Part shown: positions 38,607 to 48,437 of the stretch, piece by piece
How positions within the stretch are numbered: position 1 is the stretch's first letter
Layout: every line of letters starts with the position of its first letter
Source: Pseudomonas shahriarae
GTDB lineage: Bacteria; Pseudomonadota; Gammaproteobacteria; Pseudomonadales; Pseudomonadaceae
Assembly: GCF_014268455.2 (NCBI RefSeq)
Contig: NZ_CP077085.1
Coordinates: 5,990,206 to 6,054,205, forward strand
Direction of reading: 5' to 3'
DNA length: 64,000 bases
Notes under the pieces: model-generated
What the model was told of the DNA's origin: nothing
The model's database searches: none
What the model saw: only the letters and a program-made list of their open reading frames with translations
Position numbers and translations under genes: made by a program

Positions 38607-38774
38607 GTCACTCCCACCTCCAGTCTCATCCCGGACGCGGCAGACGGCAAGGCACTTTGCCATCCAGCAAACAAATAAAAATGCCGACGCGGCGTATCAA
38701 CGCCTCCATCAGCAACCCTGTTATTATCGGCGGCACACTTTCATGCCTCTTTTAAGCAGATCACGAGCGAATCC
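38607..38774. other. Gap holding the argH promoter and the decayed 5' part of algZ
   Basis: These 168 bases contain no convincing coding stretch in either strand. The rest of algZ, including histidine box and membrane segments, is gone or unrecognisable. The argH promoter must lie here. Confidence 0.4.
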
Positions 38775-40169
38775 ATGAGCACCGACAAGACCAACCAGTC
38801 CTGGGGCGGCCGCTTCAGTGAGCCCGTCGACGCCTTCGTCGCGCGCTTCACCGCCTCCGTCAATTTCGACCAGCGCCTCTATCGCCACGACATCATGGGC
38901 TCCATCGCCCACGCCACCATGCTGGCCAAGGTCGGCGTGCTGACCGATGCCGAGCGCGACAGCATCATTGACGGCCTGACCACGATCCGTGGCGAAATCG
39001 AGGCCGGTACCTTCGACTGGCGCGTGGACCTTGAAGACGTGCACATGAATATCGAGGCTCGCCTGACCGACCGCATCGGCGTGACCGGCAAAAAACTGCA
39101 CACCGGGCGTAGCCGCAACGACCAGGTAGCCACCGATATCCGCCTGTGGCTGCGCGATGAAATCGACTTGATCCTGGCCGAAATCACCCGCCTGCAAACA
39201 GGTCTGCTGGAGCAGGCAGAGCGTGAATCGGACACCATCATGCCCGGCTTCACCCACCTGCAAACCGCGCAGCCTGTGACCTTTGGCCACCATCTGCTGG
39301 CCTGGTTCGAAATGCTCAGCCGCGACTACGAGCGCCTGGTCGATTGCCGCAAACGCGCCAACCGCATGCCCCTGGGCAGCGCCGCGCTGGCCGGCACCAC
39401 CTACCCGATCGACCGCGAATACACCGCGCAACTGCTGGGTTTCGACGCCGTGGGCGGCAACTCCCTGGACGGCGTATCGGATCGCGACTTCGCCATCGAG
39501 TTCTGCGCCGCCGCCAGCATCGCGATGATGCACTTGTCGCGATTCTCCGAAGAGCTGGTGTTGTGGACCAGCGCGCAGTTCCAGTTCATCGACTTGCCGG
39601 ATCGTTTCTGCACCGGCAGTTCGATCATGCCGCAAAAGAAAAACCCCGACGTGCCAGAGCTGGTGCGGGGCAAGAGCGGCCGTGTATTCGGCGCGCTGAT
39701 GGGCCTGCTGACCCTGATGAAAGGCCAGCCTCTGGCCTACAACAAGGACAACCAGGAAGACAAGGAACCGCTGTTCGACGCCGCCGATACCCTGCGCGAC
39801 TCGCTGCGCGCGTTTGCCGACATGATCCCGGCGATCAAGCCCAAGCACGCCATCATGCGCGAGGCGGCCCTGCGCGGTTTCTCTACCGCCACAGACCTGG
39901 CGGACTACCTGGTGCGCCGTGGCCTGCCATTCCGTGACTGCCATGAAATCGTTGGCCATGCGGTGAAATACGGCGTGGATACTGGCAAGGATCTGGCGGA
40001 AATGAGCCTGGAAGAGCTGCGCCAGTTCAGCGACCAGATCGAGCAAGACGTGTTTGCGGTACTGACCCTGGAAGGCTCGGTCAATGCTCGCAACCATATC
40101 GGCGGCACGGCTCCGGCCCAGGTCAAGGCAGCCGTAGTGCGCGGCCAGGCCCTGCTCGCCAGCCGCTAA
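38775..40169 (+). CDS. argH: Argininosuccinate lyase
   Basis: A 464-residue enzyme that splits argininosuccinate into arginine and fumarate. The fumarase/aspartase superfamily signature is [19 protein letters not shown] with the catalytic serine, and [17 protein letters not shown] and [16 protein letters not shown] are also present. Length and ends are normal. It is transcribed away from algR. Confidence 0.98.
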   Translation: MSTDKTNQSWGGRFSEPVDAFVARFTASVNFDQRLYRHDIMGSIAHATMLAKVGVLTDAERDSIIDGLTTIRGEIEAGTFDWRVDLEDVHMNIEARLTDRIGVTGKKLHTGRSRNDQVATDIRLWLRDEIDLILAEITRLQTGLLEQAERESDTIMPGFTHLQTAQPVTFGHHLLAWFEMLSRDYERLVDCRKRANRMPLGSAALAGTTYPIDREYTAQLLGFDAVGGNSLDGVSDRDFAIEFCAAASIAMMHLSRFSEELVLWTSAQFQFIDLPDRFCTGSSIMPQKKNPDVPELVRGKSGRVFGALMGLLTLMKGQPLAYNKDNQEDKEPLFDAADTLRDSLRAFADMIPAIKPKHAIMREAALRGFSTATDLADYLVRRGLPFRDCHEIVGHAVKYGVDTGKDLAEMSLEELRQFSDQIEQDVFAVLTLEGSVNARNHIGGTAPAQVKAAVVRGQALLASR

Positions 40170-40171
40170 AA

Positions 40172-40333
40172 GCATCGCAGGCAAGCCAGCTCCCACCTTT
40201 GACCGGGGCCTTCAATCTACCTCGGTCAACTGTGGGAGCCCGCTTGTGTGGGAGCTGGCTTGCCTGCGATAGCATCACCTTAGTGTCACTGACACACCGA
40301 GGTGCCTGCATCGCGGGCAAGCCCAGCTCCCAC
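40172..40333. repeat. Cluster of four REP elements
   Basis: Copies of the REP core occur at 40172-40196 (inverted), 40232-40246, 40248-40270 and 40310-40333 (inverted) between the convergent argH and GST genes. The second is a variant, GTGGGAGCCCGCTTG. Neighbouring copies can form hairpins. Confidence 0.88.
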
Positions 40334-40338
40334 ATTTA

Positions 40339-40998
40339 TTACTTCTTCGCCGCGATCATCGCCATAAAGGCCGGCATCGCCGCGTCCTTGTCCGCCGCCA
40401 CTCGCTGGGCGTTGGGCAGGTCTTGCAGCGTCTTCAGCAAAGCCTTGGCCTTCGGCAACTCAGCCAGCAGATCCAGGCCGAACAGCTTCCCACCAACCGC
40501 GCACGCCAAGTCCACGCTGTACATGAAGTACACATCAGCAAGCGTAAAACGCTCCCCTGCCACATACGGCGCAAACTTGCCGTGCCGCCCCAGCGAAGCA
40601 ACCCCTAACAGCAACTCGGCCTTGGCCTTGTCCTTGATCGCCTGCGGTACCGGCATGCCAAAGAACGCCTCGCCATAGCAAGCCCGGGCCGGCAGTTCGA
40701 TGTACAACTCGATTTCCCTGCACAACGCCAATACCTGGGCACGCTGGAACGCATCGCCTGGCAGCAGGGCCGGGCCCGATTGCGTCTGTTCGAGGTACTC
40801 GAGAATCACGCTGGTTTCGTTGATAAAGCCGTTTTCCACCTTCAGCACCGGCACCTTGCCGCGCGGGCTCACCGCCAGGGCTTCAGGGGTTTGCCCGGCA
40901 TAAAACGCCACTTCCTCGAAGGGCAGGCCCTTTTCCAGGAGCGCCAGCTTGACCATGTTGTAGTAGTTACTGACCGAAAATCCGTAGAGCTTGAGCAT
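40339..40998 (-). CDS. Glutathione S-transferase family protein
   Basis: A 219-residue cytosolic GST-like protein. The thioredoxin-like N-terminal domain contains LYGFSVSNYYNMVKLALLEKGLPFEEV and the cis-proline/ES region GKVPVLKVENGFINETSVILEYLEQ. The helical C-terminal domain contains FTLADVYFMYSVDLACAVGG. ATG 40998 is preferred over GTG 41001 because GGAGG is seven bases upstream. The substrate is not known. Confidence 0.9.
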   Translation of the reverse strand: MLKLYGFSVSNYYNMVKLALLEKGLPFEEVAFYAGQTPEALAVSPRGKVPVLKVENGFINETSVILEYLEQTQSGPALLPGDAFQRAQVLALCREIELYIELPARACYGEAFFGMPVPQAIKDKAKAELLLGVASLGRHGKFAPYVAGERFTLADVYFMYSVDLACAVGGKLFGLDLLAELPKAKALLKTLQDLPNAQRVAADKDAAMPAFMAMIAAKK

Positions 40999-41123
40999 CA
41001 CAAAGCCTCCAGGCCGTGCAGGGGTTGGCTGGGTAGGTTATAGAACGTGACGCGCCACCTGACCAGCAGCATCACCGGGCTGAATGGAGGTAGACTGGCG
41101 CCCTTTCCTGACAGGAGGCAGCC

Positions 41124-41408
41124 ATGAGCGAGCCAACCGATATCGACAACGACGACGAAGAGTTCGCCGAATCCACCTTGACCCAAGCGATCGAAAACCA
41201 GATCGAAAGCGATAACCCGCCGGCGGCCAAGGCCACATTCAACAAGCTGACCCTGGTGGGCTACGAGCGCGAAGACATCCTGAACCTGATGGCTCATGTG
41301 CTGGCCGTGGAAATCGACGCGATGCTGGAAGAAGACCGGCCGTTCAACACCGACTGGTATGAAACCGCCCTGCGCGCCCTGCCAGAGCTGCCGCCGGAAA
41401 ACCAGTAA
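41124..41408 (+). CDS. Small acidic conserved protein of unknown function
   Basis: A 94-residue protein preceded by ACAGGAGG, so it is almost certainly translated. The first 30 residues are very acidic (DIDNDDEEFAEST). The rest looks like a small helical domain: FNKLTLVGYEREDILNLMAHVLAVEIDAML, ending in LPELPPENQ. There is no signal peptide or membrane segment. I do not recognise a named family; similar helical tails with AYNRLxxxGxxxHEA-like patterns occur in bacterial proteins of unknown function. Confidence 0.72.
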   Translation: MSEPTDIDNDDEEFAESTLTQAIENQIESDNPPAAKATFNKLTLVGYEREDILNLMAHVLAVEIDAMLEEDRPFNTDWYETALRALPELPPENQ

Positions 41409-41416
41409 CCCTGCCC

Positions 41417-41503
41417 TTGCTCGCGAAAAACCTGAGCGCGCCGCGTTTCTCCAGCTGCCCCGGGTCAACGTTAACGCTTTTCGCGAGCAAGCTCGCTCCT
41501 CCA
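41417..41503. repeat. REP-like palindrome of the TTCGCGAGCAAGCTCGCTCC type
   Basis: TTGCTCGCGAAAA (41417-41429) and TTTTCGCGAGCAA (41478-41490) form a 13-bp inverted repeat, with GCTCGCTCCTCC after the right arm. This is a second REP class known in P. fluorescens-group genomes and differs from the GTGGGAGC elements elsewhere in the window. Confidence 0.7.
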
Positions 41504-41580
41504 CACTGGACAGTTCGCCCAAGTACGTTCACCTTAGGGGCTGCTAGCGTCTGACAATTCCTAGAACGTCTGGAGTCCTT

Positions 41581-41835
41581 ATGTCGTATACCCCTGAGTT
41601 GGTTGCCGAACTGGAAATCCTTGCACTTTTCAACCTGGGCAGTTCCCAGGAAGGTCTGAAAGTCCATCAGACCGCTGCTCCCACTGCCATTGCTGCGGCC
41701 AAACGCCTGTTCGAGAAAAAACTGATCGACCAGCCAGATGGCGGCTACCTGACCAGTCTGGGCCGCGACGCAGCAGAACAAGCGCAAACACTGCTGACGA
41801 TCCTGACCACCGCTACCACCAAAGAAGCCGCCTGA
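41581..41835 (+). CDS. TIGR02647 family small protein
   Basis: An 84-residue conserved protein matching the TIGR02647 pattern: TPELVAELEILALFNLGSSQEGLKVH, then IAAAKRLFEKKLIDQPDGGYLTSLG. It looks like a small winged-helix-like or helical domain. ATG 41581 is close after GGAGT. The function is unknown. Confidence 0.8.
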   Translation: MSYTPELVAELEILALFNLGSSQEGLKVHQTAAPTAIAAAKRLFEKKLIDQPDGGYLTSLGRDAAEQAQTLLTILTTATTKEAA

Positions 41836-42002
41836 CCTACCGTATCGCCCACGGAATCCTCTGTTCACGGATTCCGCGGGCACTTCTGCGCCGACGATAA
41901 AATTCTGGCGCCAAAAACAAATTCCCCTTAAACCTCCTACGATTCTGTCTGTAAACTCCTACACGGCCGCCCACGCCGGGCCTGCGAGCCGTTGAGTTCG
42001 AC

Positions 42003-44828
42003 ATGACCAGTACCCATGAAATCCGCCCTGACTTGGATGAAGGCATTGACCGCAAGGTACTGGCCCAACTGCGCTCGCGTTTCCTCACCCTCAATGCCGG
42101 CCGCATGGCCCGGGCTGTCGAAGGCCTGACGCCGCGCCAGCAAAGCGTGCTGGCACTGCTGCCGCTGTTTTTCCATGTCAATCACCCCTTGTTGCCTGGT
42201 TATGTCTCGGGCAGCACGCCGGCCGGTTTGTCGAATTTTGAACCGGATGCCCAGGTCCTGGCCGAAGCCCAGCGCCTGACCCGCTCGTTTTCCTACAAGC
42301 CACGCCACGGCAACCCGCCCACCCCGATCCACGGCCTGTTCCTGATGGGCAGCCTTGGCACACTGGCCCAGGCCGACCAGAGTGATATGGACGTGTGGGT
42401 CTGCCACGCCGCAGAGGTAAACGAGGCCGAGCTGGTCGAATTGCGCAAAAAGTGCCAGTTGCTGGAGGCCTGGGCCCTGAGCATGGGCGCCGAGGCGCAT
42501 TTTTTCCTGATCGAACCCAGCCGTTTTGCTCAGGGCGGTCGCGATACCCAGCTCAGCTCAGATGACTGCGGCACCAGCCAGCACTATCTGTTGCTCGATG
42601 AGTTCTACCGCACCGCCATCTGGCTGGCCGGGCGCACGCCAATCTGGTGGCTGGTGCCAGTCTACGAAGAAGCGCGCTACGCCGAATTTACCCACGCGCT
42701 GATTTCCAAACGTTTTATCCGCGCCGACGAAACCCTCGACCTCGGGCACCTGGCCCATATCCCGCCGGGAGAATTTATCGGCGCCGGCCTGTGGCAGTTG
42801 TTCAAGGGTATCGAGTCACCCTACAAGTCGGTGCTCAAGCTGTTGCTCACCGAGGTGTATGCCAGCGAGCACCCCAAGGTGCAGTGCCTGAGCCTGCGTT
42901 TCAAACGCGCGGTGTTCGCCAACCAACTGGACCTGGATGAGCTGGACCCGTATATCGTGGTCTACCGTCGCATCGAGGAATACCTGCGCGGACGCAACGA
43001 ACCCGAGCGCCTGGAACTGGTGCGGCGCAGCCTGTACCTGAAGGTCAACCGCAAGCGCACCACCAGCTGGCAACGCGCGCTGCTGGAGCGCCTGGCCCAC
43101 GAATGGGGCTGGGACCAGCGGCAACTGGCCCTGCTCGACAGCCGCAGCCAGTGGAAAGTGCGACAGGTCGCGTCCGAACGCCGCGCCCTGGTCAATGAGC
43201 TCAATTACAGCTATCGCTTCCTGACCCAATTCGCCCGCACCGAACAGACCGTGAGCCTGATCAACAAGCGCGACCTCAATGTGCTGGGCCGGCGCCTGTA
43301 CGCCGCCTTTGAACGCAAGGCCGGCAAGGTCGAGTTCATCAACCCGGGGATTGCCCCGGACCTGGCCGAAGACACCCTCACCCTGGTCCACTCGCCCAAT
43401 CGCAAGGAGCCGGGCCAGTACCATTGGGGCCTGTACAACGGCAGCCTGACCGCCCTGGAATGGGAGCACTTTGCGCCGATCAAACGCAGCCGCGACCTGC
43501 TGGAGATGCTCACCTGGTGCCATCGCAACGGCGTGATCGACAGCAGCACGCGCCTGGCCCTGCATCCGGGCACCAGCGATTTGAGCGAATTCGAGCTGTT
43601 CAATCTGCTGGGCAGCCTGCAACAGACCGTCGCCCTGCCCCTGGCCACGGTGGATGAGGAACGCCTGCTGCGTACGGCGATACCCGAGGAGGTGCTGTTG
43701 CTGGTCAACGTCGGCGTCGACCCGCTCAAGCACCACCGTGACTTGAATATCCTGATGACCACCGAGCGCACCGACTCCCTGAGTTACGCCGGCGTCAGGG
43801 AAAACCTGGTGTTGACCCTGGACCAGGTGACACTCAACAGCTGGAACGAGGTAATGGTCAGCCGTTACGAGGGCCCTCACGCCCTGCTCGATTGCCTGCG
43901 CGATTACCTGAATCAGTTACCACACGACCAACTGCCACGGCTGCGGGTGCGCTGTTTCTGCCATAACCGTGCGCAGTTCATTGCCCAGCGTGTGGAAGAG
44001 ATTTTCGATACCGCGCAAAACCTGATGCTCAGCCAGCTCAACCACCGCTATCTGATCCAGGTGCAGCAGCACTATCACGTCATGGAACTGGCGCCGGGGC
44101 AGGCCAATCATGTGTCCCTGGCCAGCGAGCAGGCGCTGGTGGAATACCTCAGCGAAGAACTGGCCAGCTACAGCCCGTTGCACCTGGATGCCATGGCCCT
44201 GGAAGACCACGATCTGGCGGCGCTGCTACCGATGGGCCAGGCGGATTGTGTGCAGGTGTTCTACCGCATCAATGACGGTTTTGCCGAGCTGTACGTGCTC
44301 GACGAATTCAACGCCCTCTGGCAACAGCGCCTGCCGTTTCATGATGAGCAAAGCTTGCTCGCCCCTTTGCAGCGCTTCCTGCAGTCGGTCATCTATCGTC
44401 GGGACGCGCTGTCACCGCTGGACCCGCAGCAGCCACTGGGGGCCGTGCAAACGCTGTATTACCAGCTGTTGCCATCGGCAAGCGGTCGGGCCCGTCGGGT
44501 CGAGCCACGACCGGCACCCCAGGTCCAGGCCAACAAACCGTTCTACGACGTGCAGGCGATTATCGGCAAGGGCGCGCCAGGCCAGGTGGGGATTACCCTG
44601 TACTGCAATCAGCGGGAGTTTTGTGAACTGGAATTTGGCGACCAGCTGTTTGCAGTGGTCGCCCAGGAGATCGTCGGGCAGCGTCGGGAAACCGAGCGCT
44701 ATCGTTGCTACATCACCGACCTGGACCTGTCCGGGCTACTCGGTGATGTTCAAAGCCCAAGCAATCTCTACCTGCGCTACAAGGCCGAGTTGGAGCAGGC
44801 GCTCAACCAGGCCTTGAATCAGGTCTAG
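42003..44828 (+). CDS. cyaA: Class I adenylate cyclase
   Basis: A 941-residue enzyme making cAMP. The N-terminal nucleotidyltransferase-like catalytic domain has GLFLMGSLGTLAQADQSDMDVWVC, with the GS and DxD elements, and later WLAGRTPIWWLVPVYEE. The long C-terminal half is the regulatory region typical of enterobacterial-type CyaA. Length is slightly above the usual 850-930. Stop overlaps the convergent rnk stop by four bases. Confidence 0.95.
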   Translation: MTSTHEIRPDLDEGIDRKVLAQLRSRFLTLNAGRMARAVEGLTPRQQSVLALLPLFFHVNHPLLPGYVSGSTPAGLSNFEPDAQVLAEAQRLTRSFSYKPRHGNPPTPIHGLFLMGSLGTLAQADQSDMDVWVCHAAEVNEAELVELRKKCQLLEAWALSMGAEAHFFLIEPSRFAQGGRDTQLSSDDCGTSQHYLLLDEFYRTAIWLAGRTPIWWLVPVYEEARYAEFTHALISKRFIRADETLDLGHLAHIPPGEFIGAGLWQLFKGIESPYKSVLKLLLTEVYASEHPKVQCLSLRFKRAVFANQLDLDELDPYIVVYRRIEEYLRGRNEPERLELVRRSLYLKVNRKRTTSWQRALLERLAHEWGWDQRQLALLDSRSQWKVRQVASERRALVNELNYSYRFLTQFARTEQTVSLINKRDLNVLGRRLYAAFERKAGKVEFINPGIAPDLAEDTLTLVHSPNRKEPGQYHWGLYNGSLTALEWEHFAPIKRSRDLLEMLTWCHRNGVIDSSTRLALHPGTSDLSEFELFNLLGSLQQTVALPLATVDEERLLRTAIPEEVLLLVNVGVDPLKHHRDLNILMTTERTDSLSYAGVRENLVLTLDQVTLNSWNEVMVSRYEGPHALLDCLRDYLNQLPHDQLPRLRVRCFCHNRAQFIAQRVEEIFDTAQNLMLSQLNHRYLIQVQQHYHVMELAPGQANHVSLASEQALVEYLSEELASYSPLHLDAMALEDHDLAALLPMGQADCVQVFYRINDGFAELYVLDEFNALWQQRLPFHDEQSLLAPLQRFLQSVIYRRDALSPLDPQQPLGAVQTLYYQLLPSASGRARRVEPRPAPQVQANKPFYDVQAIIGKGAPGQVGITLYCNQREFCELEFGDQLFAVVAQEIVGQRRETERYRCYITDLDLSGLLGDVQSPSNLYLRYKAELEQALNQALNQV

Positions 44829-45235
44829 AGCGTGAATGCGCCGCCGTCTTTAGGCTGGCCTTCGACACTCAGCAGCTCAAGCTTGAGGGTCTTGCCACCT
44901 GGAGCGGGCCAGTCGATGTGCTGGCCAACCTGCAGGCCCAGCAGCGCACTGCCCACAGGGGCGAGGATCGAGATCTTGCCTTCGTCGGCATTCGCGTCCT
45001 TGGGGTAGACCAGGGTCAGGTGATAGTCCTTGCCGCTGCTTTGCTCGCGGCAATGCACGCTGGAGTTCATGGTCACGACACCGGCAGGCACTTCATCGTG
45101 ACCAACCACGTCTTCAGCGCGGTCAAGTTCGGCTTGCAGGGCGATGACGCCTGGCAGTTTATCGTCCATACGGTCGATCAGTTGCTCAAGACGTTGCACA
45201 TCGAGACGGGTGAGGATGATGGAAGGTGCAGTCAT
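44825..45235 (-). CDS. rnk: Rnk, nucleoside diphosphate kinase regulator (GreA-like)
   Basis: A 136-residue protein. The short N-terminal coiled coil (TRLDVQRLEQLIDRM) is followed by the GreA/GreB-like C-terminal domain: VVTMNSSVHCREQSSGKDYHLTLVYPKDAN and ISILAPVGSALLGLQVGQHIDWPAPGG. Rnk binds RNA polymerase through the secondary channel and affects nucleoside diphosphate kinase levels. ATG 45235 gives MTAPSIILTRLD; an in-frame longer start adds a non-family extension through a terminator. Confidence 0.93.
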   Translation of the reverse strand: MTAPSIILTRLDVQRLEQLIDRMDDKLPGVIALQAELDRAEDVVGHDEVPAGVVTMNSSVHCREQSSGKDYHLTLVYPKDANADEGKISILAPVGSALLGLQVGQHIDWPAPGGKTLKLELLSVEGQPKDGGAFTL

Positions 45236-45261
45236 GATTGCGGCAGACTCCTTTTTTTCTG

Positions 45262-45300
45262 CACAAAAAAGCAAAACCCCGCCAATAAACGGCGGGGTTC
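45262..45300 (-). terminator. Terminator of the cyaY-DUF1289 unit, upstream of rnk
   Basis: A nine-base stem AACCCCGCC/GGCGGGGTT (45275-45283 with 45291-45299) is followed on the minus strand by a T-rich tract. It separates the DUF1289 gene from rnk, which therefore needs its own promoter or some read-through. Confidence 0.82.
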
Positions 45301-45378
45301 TCACGGACCTCGATGAGTTGAGGTGTACCCGGACACTACCACAGCACACCAAATAAACAAGATGGGCTGGTCTGAAGG

Positions 45379-45597
45379 TCAGGCACCGGCCTTGCGTTGC
45401 TCGGCCTGTGCGACGATCACGCGGCGCCGCTGATCGTCGGCGGAACGCCATTCCCGGATGTCTTCCACGTGTCGGAAGCAGCCAAGGCAGACTTTCTGCT
45501 CATCCAGCCGACACAAACTGATACAAGGTGACGGCACTGCCGGGCTGACATTGCTGAACAGCGGCTTGGGCGGACGGGCGGGTGTGGGCTGGGTCAC
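45379..45597 (-). CDS. DUF1289 small cysteine protein
   Basis: A 72-residue protein with the DUF1289 pattern SPCISLCRLDEQKVCLGCFRHVEDIREW: four cysteines arranged CxxxC and CxxC, probably a metal site. GTG 45597 is used because the frame has no ATG; a TTG at 45603 overlapping the cyaY stop is an alternative. It follows cyaY immediately, so it is probably coexpressed with it. Confidence 0.75.
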   Translation of the reverse strand: MTQPTPARPPKPLFSNVSPAVPSPCISLCRLDEQKVCLGCFRHVEDIREWRSADDQRRRVIVAQAEQRKAGA

Positions 45598-45599
45598 GA

Positions 45600-45932
45600 T
45601 CAAATCTCGTCGAAATCCAGCTCGACGCCGGCCTGTTCCTGAGTGATGCGTGCAAGCATTTCGCTCAGCAGCTCATCGCTGGTGTCGTGGGACCAGCGTT
45701 TTTCTTCTTCGTCATAGTCGAAGTGAAAACCTCCGGAACGTGCCGCCAGCCACAACTGACGCAGCGGCTCCTGGCGGCTGAAGATCAATTGGCTGCCGTT
45801 CTCGAACTTGACGGTCAGCACGCCGGCAGAATTTTCCAGATCCACATCCAGGCCACTCTCGTCGAAAATATCCTCCAGCGCTTGCTGGGTCGCATCGACC
45901 AGGTCGTGAAAGCGGGCTTCGGTCAAACTCAT
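45600..45932 (-). CDS. cyaY: CyaY, bacterial frataxin
   Basis: A 110-residue iron-binding protein that modulates iron-sulfur cluster assembly. The acidic first helix is MSLTEARFHDLVDATQQALEDIFDESG, then LDVDLENSAGVLTVKFENGSQLIFSRQEPLRQLWLAARSGGFHF. All of the fold is present. ATG 45932 is preceded by a GAGG-like sequence. It diverges from lptM. Confidence 0.95.
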   Translation of the reverse strand: MSLTEARFHDLVDATQQALEDIFDESGLDVDLENSAGVLTVKFENGSQLIFSRQEPLRQLWLAARSGGFHFDYDEEEKRWSHDTSDELLSEMLARITQEQAGVELDFDEI

Positions 45933-46171
45933 GGTGGGAACCTCAAAAAGTGTCTACTCACGCTCAAGCGCCGCACGATACGGAGGCGCCATCATGATTG
46001 CAAAGAATACCGATTTCGTTCCCATCAGCCGCGAGAAATATCCCAAATTAATGTAGGCCACTTCACGACATACTCGGCAAAGCCCCGCCGGACGGGTGTC
46101 CCGGCACATAGGCAAGCTGGCGGGTGGTCGGTATACTCGGGCGCAATTAATGCATATTCAAGGATTTAGCC

Positions 46172-46333
46172 ATGAAGCGCCTGATCTCTTCCCTTGCTGC
46201 GCTCGTCGCGGTCGCTTGCCTCGTCAGTGCCTGTGGTCAAAAAGGCCCGTTGTACCTGCCCGATGACAGCAAAGACCCGAATGAACAGGCGCAAACGTCG
46301 CAATCCAAAGCGCACAAGCACGACACCTACTAA
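46172..46333 (+). CDS. lptM: Small lipoprotein LptM (LppL/YifL family)
   Basis: A 53-residue lipoprotein. The signal [21 protein letters not shown] has the lipobox LVSAC, and the family motif [10 protein letters not shown] follows. In E. coli LptM helps LptD mature in the outer membrane. It lies ten bases upstream of lysA, the same order as in P. aeruginosa (lppL-lysA), and is likely the first gene of the lysA-dapF-yigA-xerC-yigB operon. Confidence 0.93.
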   Translation: MKRLISSLAALVAVACLVSACGQKGPLYLPDDSKDPNEQAQTSQSKAHKHDTY

Positions 46334-46342
46334 GGGAATTTC

Positions 46343-47590
46343 ATGGACGCTTTTAACTACCGGAACGGCGAGCTGTTCGCGGAAGGCGTGGCGCTGTCCG
46401 CGATTGCCGAACGCTTCGGCACCCCGACCTATGTGTACTCGCGAGCGCATATCGAAGCGCAATACCGCACCTTTGCCGATGCACTGGAGGGCACGCCAAG
46501 CCTGGTGTGCTATGCAGTAAAAGCCAACTCCAACCTGGGTGTACTCAATGTCCTGGCGCGCCTGGGCGCTGGTTTTGACATCGTGTCCCGTGGCGAGCTG
46601 GAGCGTGTACTGGCCGCAGGCGGCAAGGCTGACAAAATCGTGTTCTCCGGGGTCGGCAAGACCCGCGAAGACATGCGCCGCGCCCTGGAAATCGGCGTGC
46701 ATTGCTTCAACGTCGAGTCCACCGACGAGCTGGAGCGCCTGCAAGTGGTGGCCGCCGAGATGGGCGTGCGTGCGCCGATCTCCCTGCGCGTCAACCCGGA
46801 TGTCGATGCCGGTACCCACCCGTACATTTCCACCGGTCTCAAAGAGAACAAGTTCGGCATCGCGATTGCCGACGCCGAAGACGTGTATATCCGCGCCGCC
46901 CAACTGCCAAACCTGGAAGTACTGGGTGTGGACTGCCATATCGGTTCGCAACTGACCAGTCTGCCCCCCTTCCTCGATGCCCTCGACCGCCTACTGGCGC
47001 TGATCGACCGCCTCGGCGAGTGCGGCATCTACCTGCACCACATTGATCTGGGCGGTGGCGTGGGCGTGCGTTATCGCGACGAAGAGCCGCCGCTGGTGGC
47101 CGACTACGTCAAGGCCGTACGCGAGCGCACCGAAGGCCGCGACCTGAAGCTGATATTCGAGCCGGGCCGCTACATCGTTGCCAATGCAGGCGTACTGCTG
47201 ACCCAGGTCGAGTACCTCAAGCACACCGAACACAAGGATTTCGCCATCGTCGATGCGGCGATGAACGACCTGATCCGCCCGGCGCTGTACCAGGCCTGGA
47301 TGGATGTCAGCGCCGTGCGCCCGCGCGACAGCGCCCCGCGCACCTATGACATCGTCGGCCCGATTTGTGAAACCAGCGACTTCCTGGCCAAGGACCGTGA
47401 ACTGGCCCTGGCAGAAGGCGATCTGCTGGCCGTGCATTCGGCCGGTGCCTACGGGTTTGTCATGAGCTCCAACTACAACACCCGCGGGCGTACCGCCGAA
47501 GTGTTGGTGGACGGTGATCAAGCGTTTGAAGTGCGTCGCCGCGAGACGGTAGCCGAGTTGTTTGCTGGCGAAAGCCTGCTGCCGGAGTAA
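46343..47590 (+). CDS. lysA: Diaminopimelate decarboxylase
   Basis: A 415-residue PLP enzyme making lysine from meso-diaminopimelate. The PLP lysine is K60 in VCYAVKANSNLGVL. Further motifs are HIGSQLTSLPPF, GGGVGVRY, EPGRYIVANAG and the catalytic-site GPICETSDFLAKDREL. Length and both ends are typical. Confidence 0.97.
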   Translation: MDAFNYRNGELFAEGVALSAIAERFGTPTYVYSRAHIEAQYRTFADALEGTPSLVCYAVKANSNLGVLNVLARLGAGFDIVSRGELERVLAAGGKADKIVFSGVGKTREDMRRALEIGVHCFNVESTDELERLQVVAAEMGVRAPISLRVNPDVDAGTHPYISTGLKENKFGIAIADAEDVYIRAAQLPNLEVLGVDCHIGSQLTSLPPFLDALDRLLALIDRLGECGIYLHHIDLGGGVGVRYRDEEPPLVADYVKAVRERTEGRDLKLIFEPGRYIVANAGVLLTQVEYLKHTEHKDFAIVDAAMNDLIRPALYQAWMDVSAVRPRDSAPRTYDIVGPICETSDFLAKDRELALAEGDLLAVHSAGAYGFVMSSNYNTRGRTAEVLVDGDQAFEVRRRETVAELFAGESLLPE

Positions 47591-47593
47591 GCC

Positions 47594-48424
47594 ATGCTGC
47601 TGCGTTTTACCAAGATGCACGGCCTGGGCAATGACTTTATGGTCCTTGACCTGGTCAGCCAGCACGCGCATATCCTGCCCAAGCACGCCAAGCTGTGGGG
47701 CGACCGCCATACCGGCATCGGCTTCGATCAGTTGCTGATCGTCGAGGCGCCAAGCAATCCGGAGGTGGATTTCCGTTACCGGATCTTCAACTCCGACGGT
47801 TCCGAAGTGGAACAGTGCGGCAACGGTGCGCGCTGCTTCGCCCGGTTCGTGCTGGACAAGCGCCTGACCGCCAAACGGCAGATTCGCGTCGAGACCAAAA
47901 GCGGCATTATCGAGCTGGATATCCGCAGCGACGGCCAGATCAGCGTCGACATGGGCGCCCCGCGCCTGGTGCCGGCCGATATTCCGTTCCAGGCTGAGGC
48001 CCAGGCCTTGAGTTATCCACTGGATGTCGACGGCACTGTGGTCGAGGTGGCCGCTGTGTCCATGGGCAACCCCCATGCGGTGCTGCGGGTCAACGACATC
48101 AACAATGCGCCGGTGCATGAACTGGGACCGAAGATCGAACATCACCCGCGCTTTCCGGCGCGGGTCAACGTCGGCTTCCTGCAGGTCATCGACCGCTCCC
48201 GTGCGCAATTGCGCGTGTGGGAACGCGGCGCCGGGGAAACCCAGGCTTGTGGCACCGGCGCTTGCGCCGCCGCCGTGGCTGCGATCAGCCAGGGCTGGAT
48301 GGATTCGCCCCTGTTGATCGACCTGCCCGGCGGACGCCTGTCCATCGAATGGGCAGGCCCAGGCCAACCGGTGAAGATGACCGGCCCGGCATCCCGTGTA
48401 TACGAAGGACAGGTCCGTCTATGA
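47594..48424 (+). CDS. dapF: Diaminopimelate epimerase
   Basis: A 276-residue cofactor-free epimerase converting LL- to meso-diaminopimelate. The two catalytic cysteines are C75 (EQCGNGARC) and C219 ([11 protein letters not shown]). The start [19 protein letters not shown] is standard. It begins three bases after lysA and so supplies the substrate of its neighbour. Confidence 0.97.
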   Translation: MLLRFTKMHGLGNDFMVLDLVSQHAHILPKHAKLWGDRHTGIGFDQLLIVEAPSNPEVDFRYRIFNSDGSEVEQCGNGARCFARFVLDKRLTAKRQIRVETKSGIIELDIRSDGQISVDMGAPRLVPADIPFQAEAQALSYPLDVDGTVVEVAAVSMGNPHAVLRVNDINNAPVHELGPKIEHHPRFPARVNVGFLQVIDRSRAQLRVWERGAGETQACGTGACAAAVAAISQGWMDSPLLIDLPGGRLSIEWAGPGQPVKMTGPASRVYEGQVRL

Positions 48425-48437
48425 GAGCGACTCGCCA

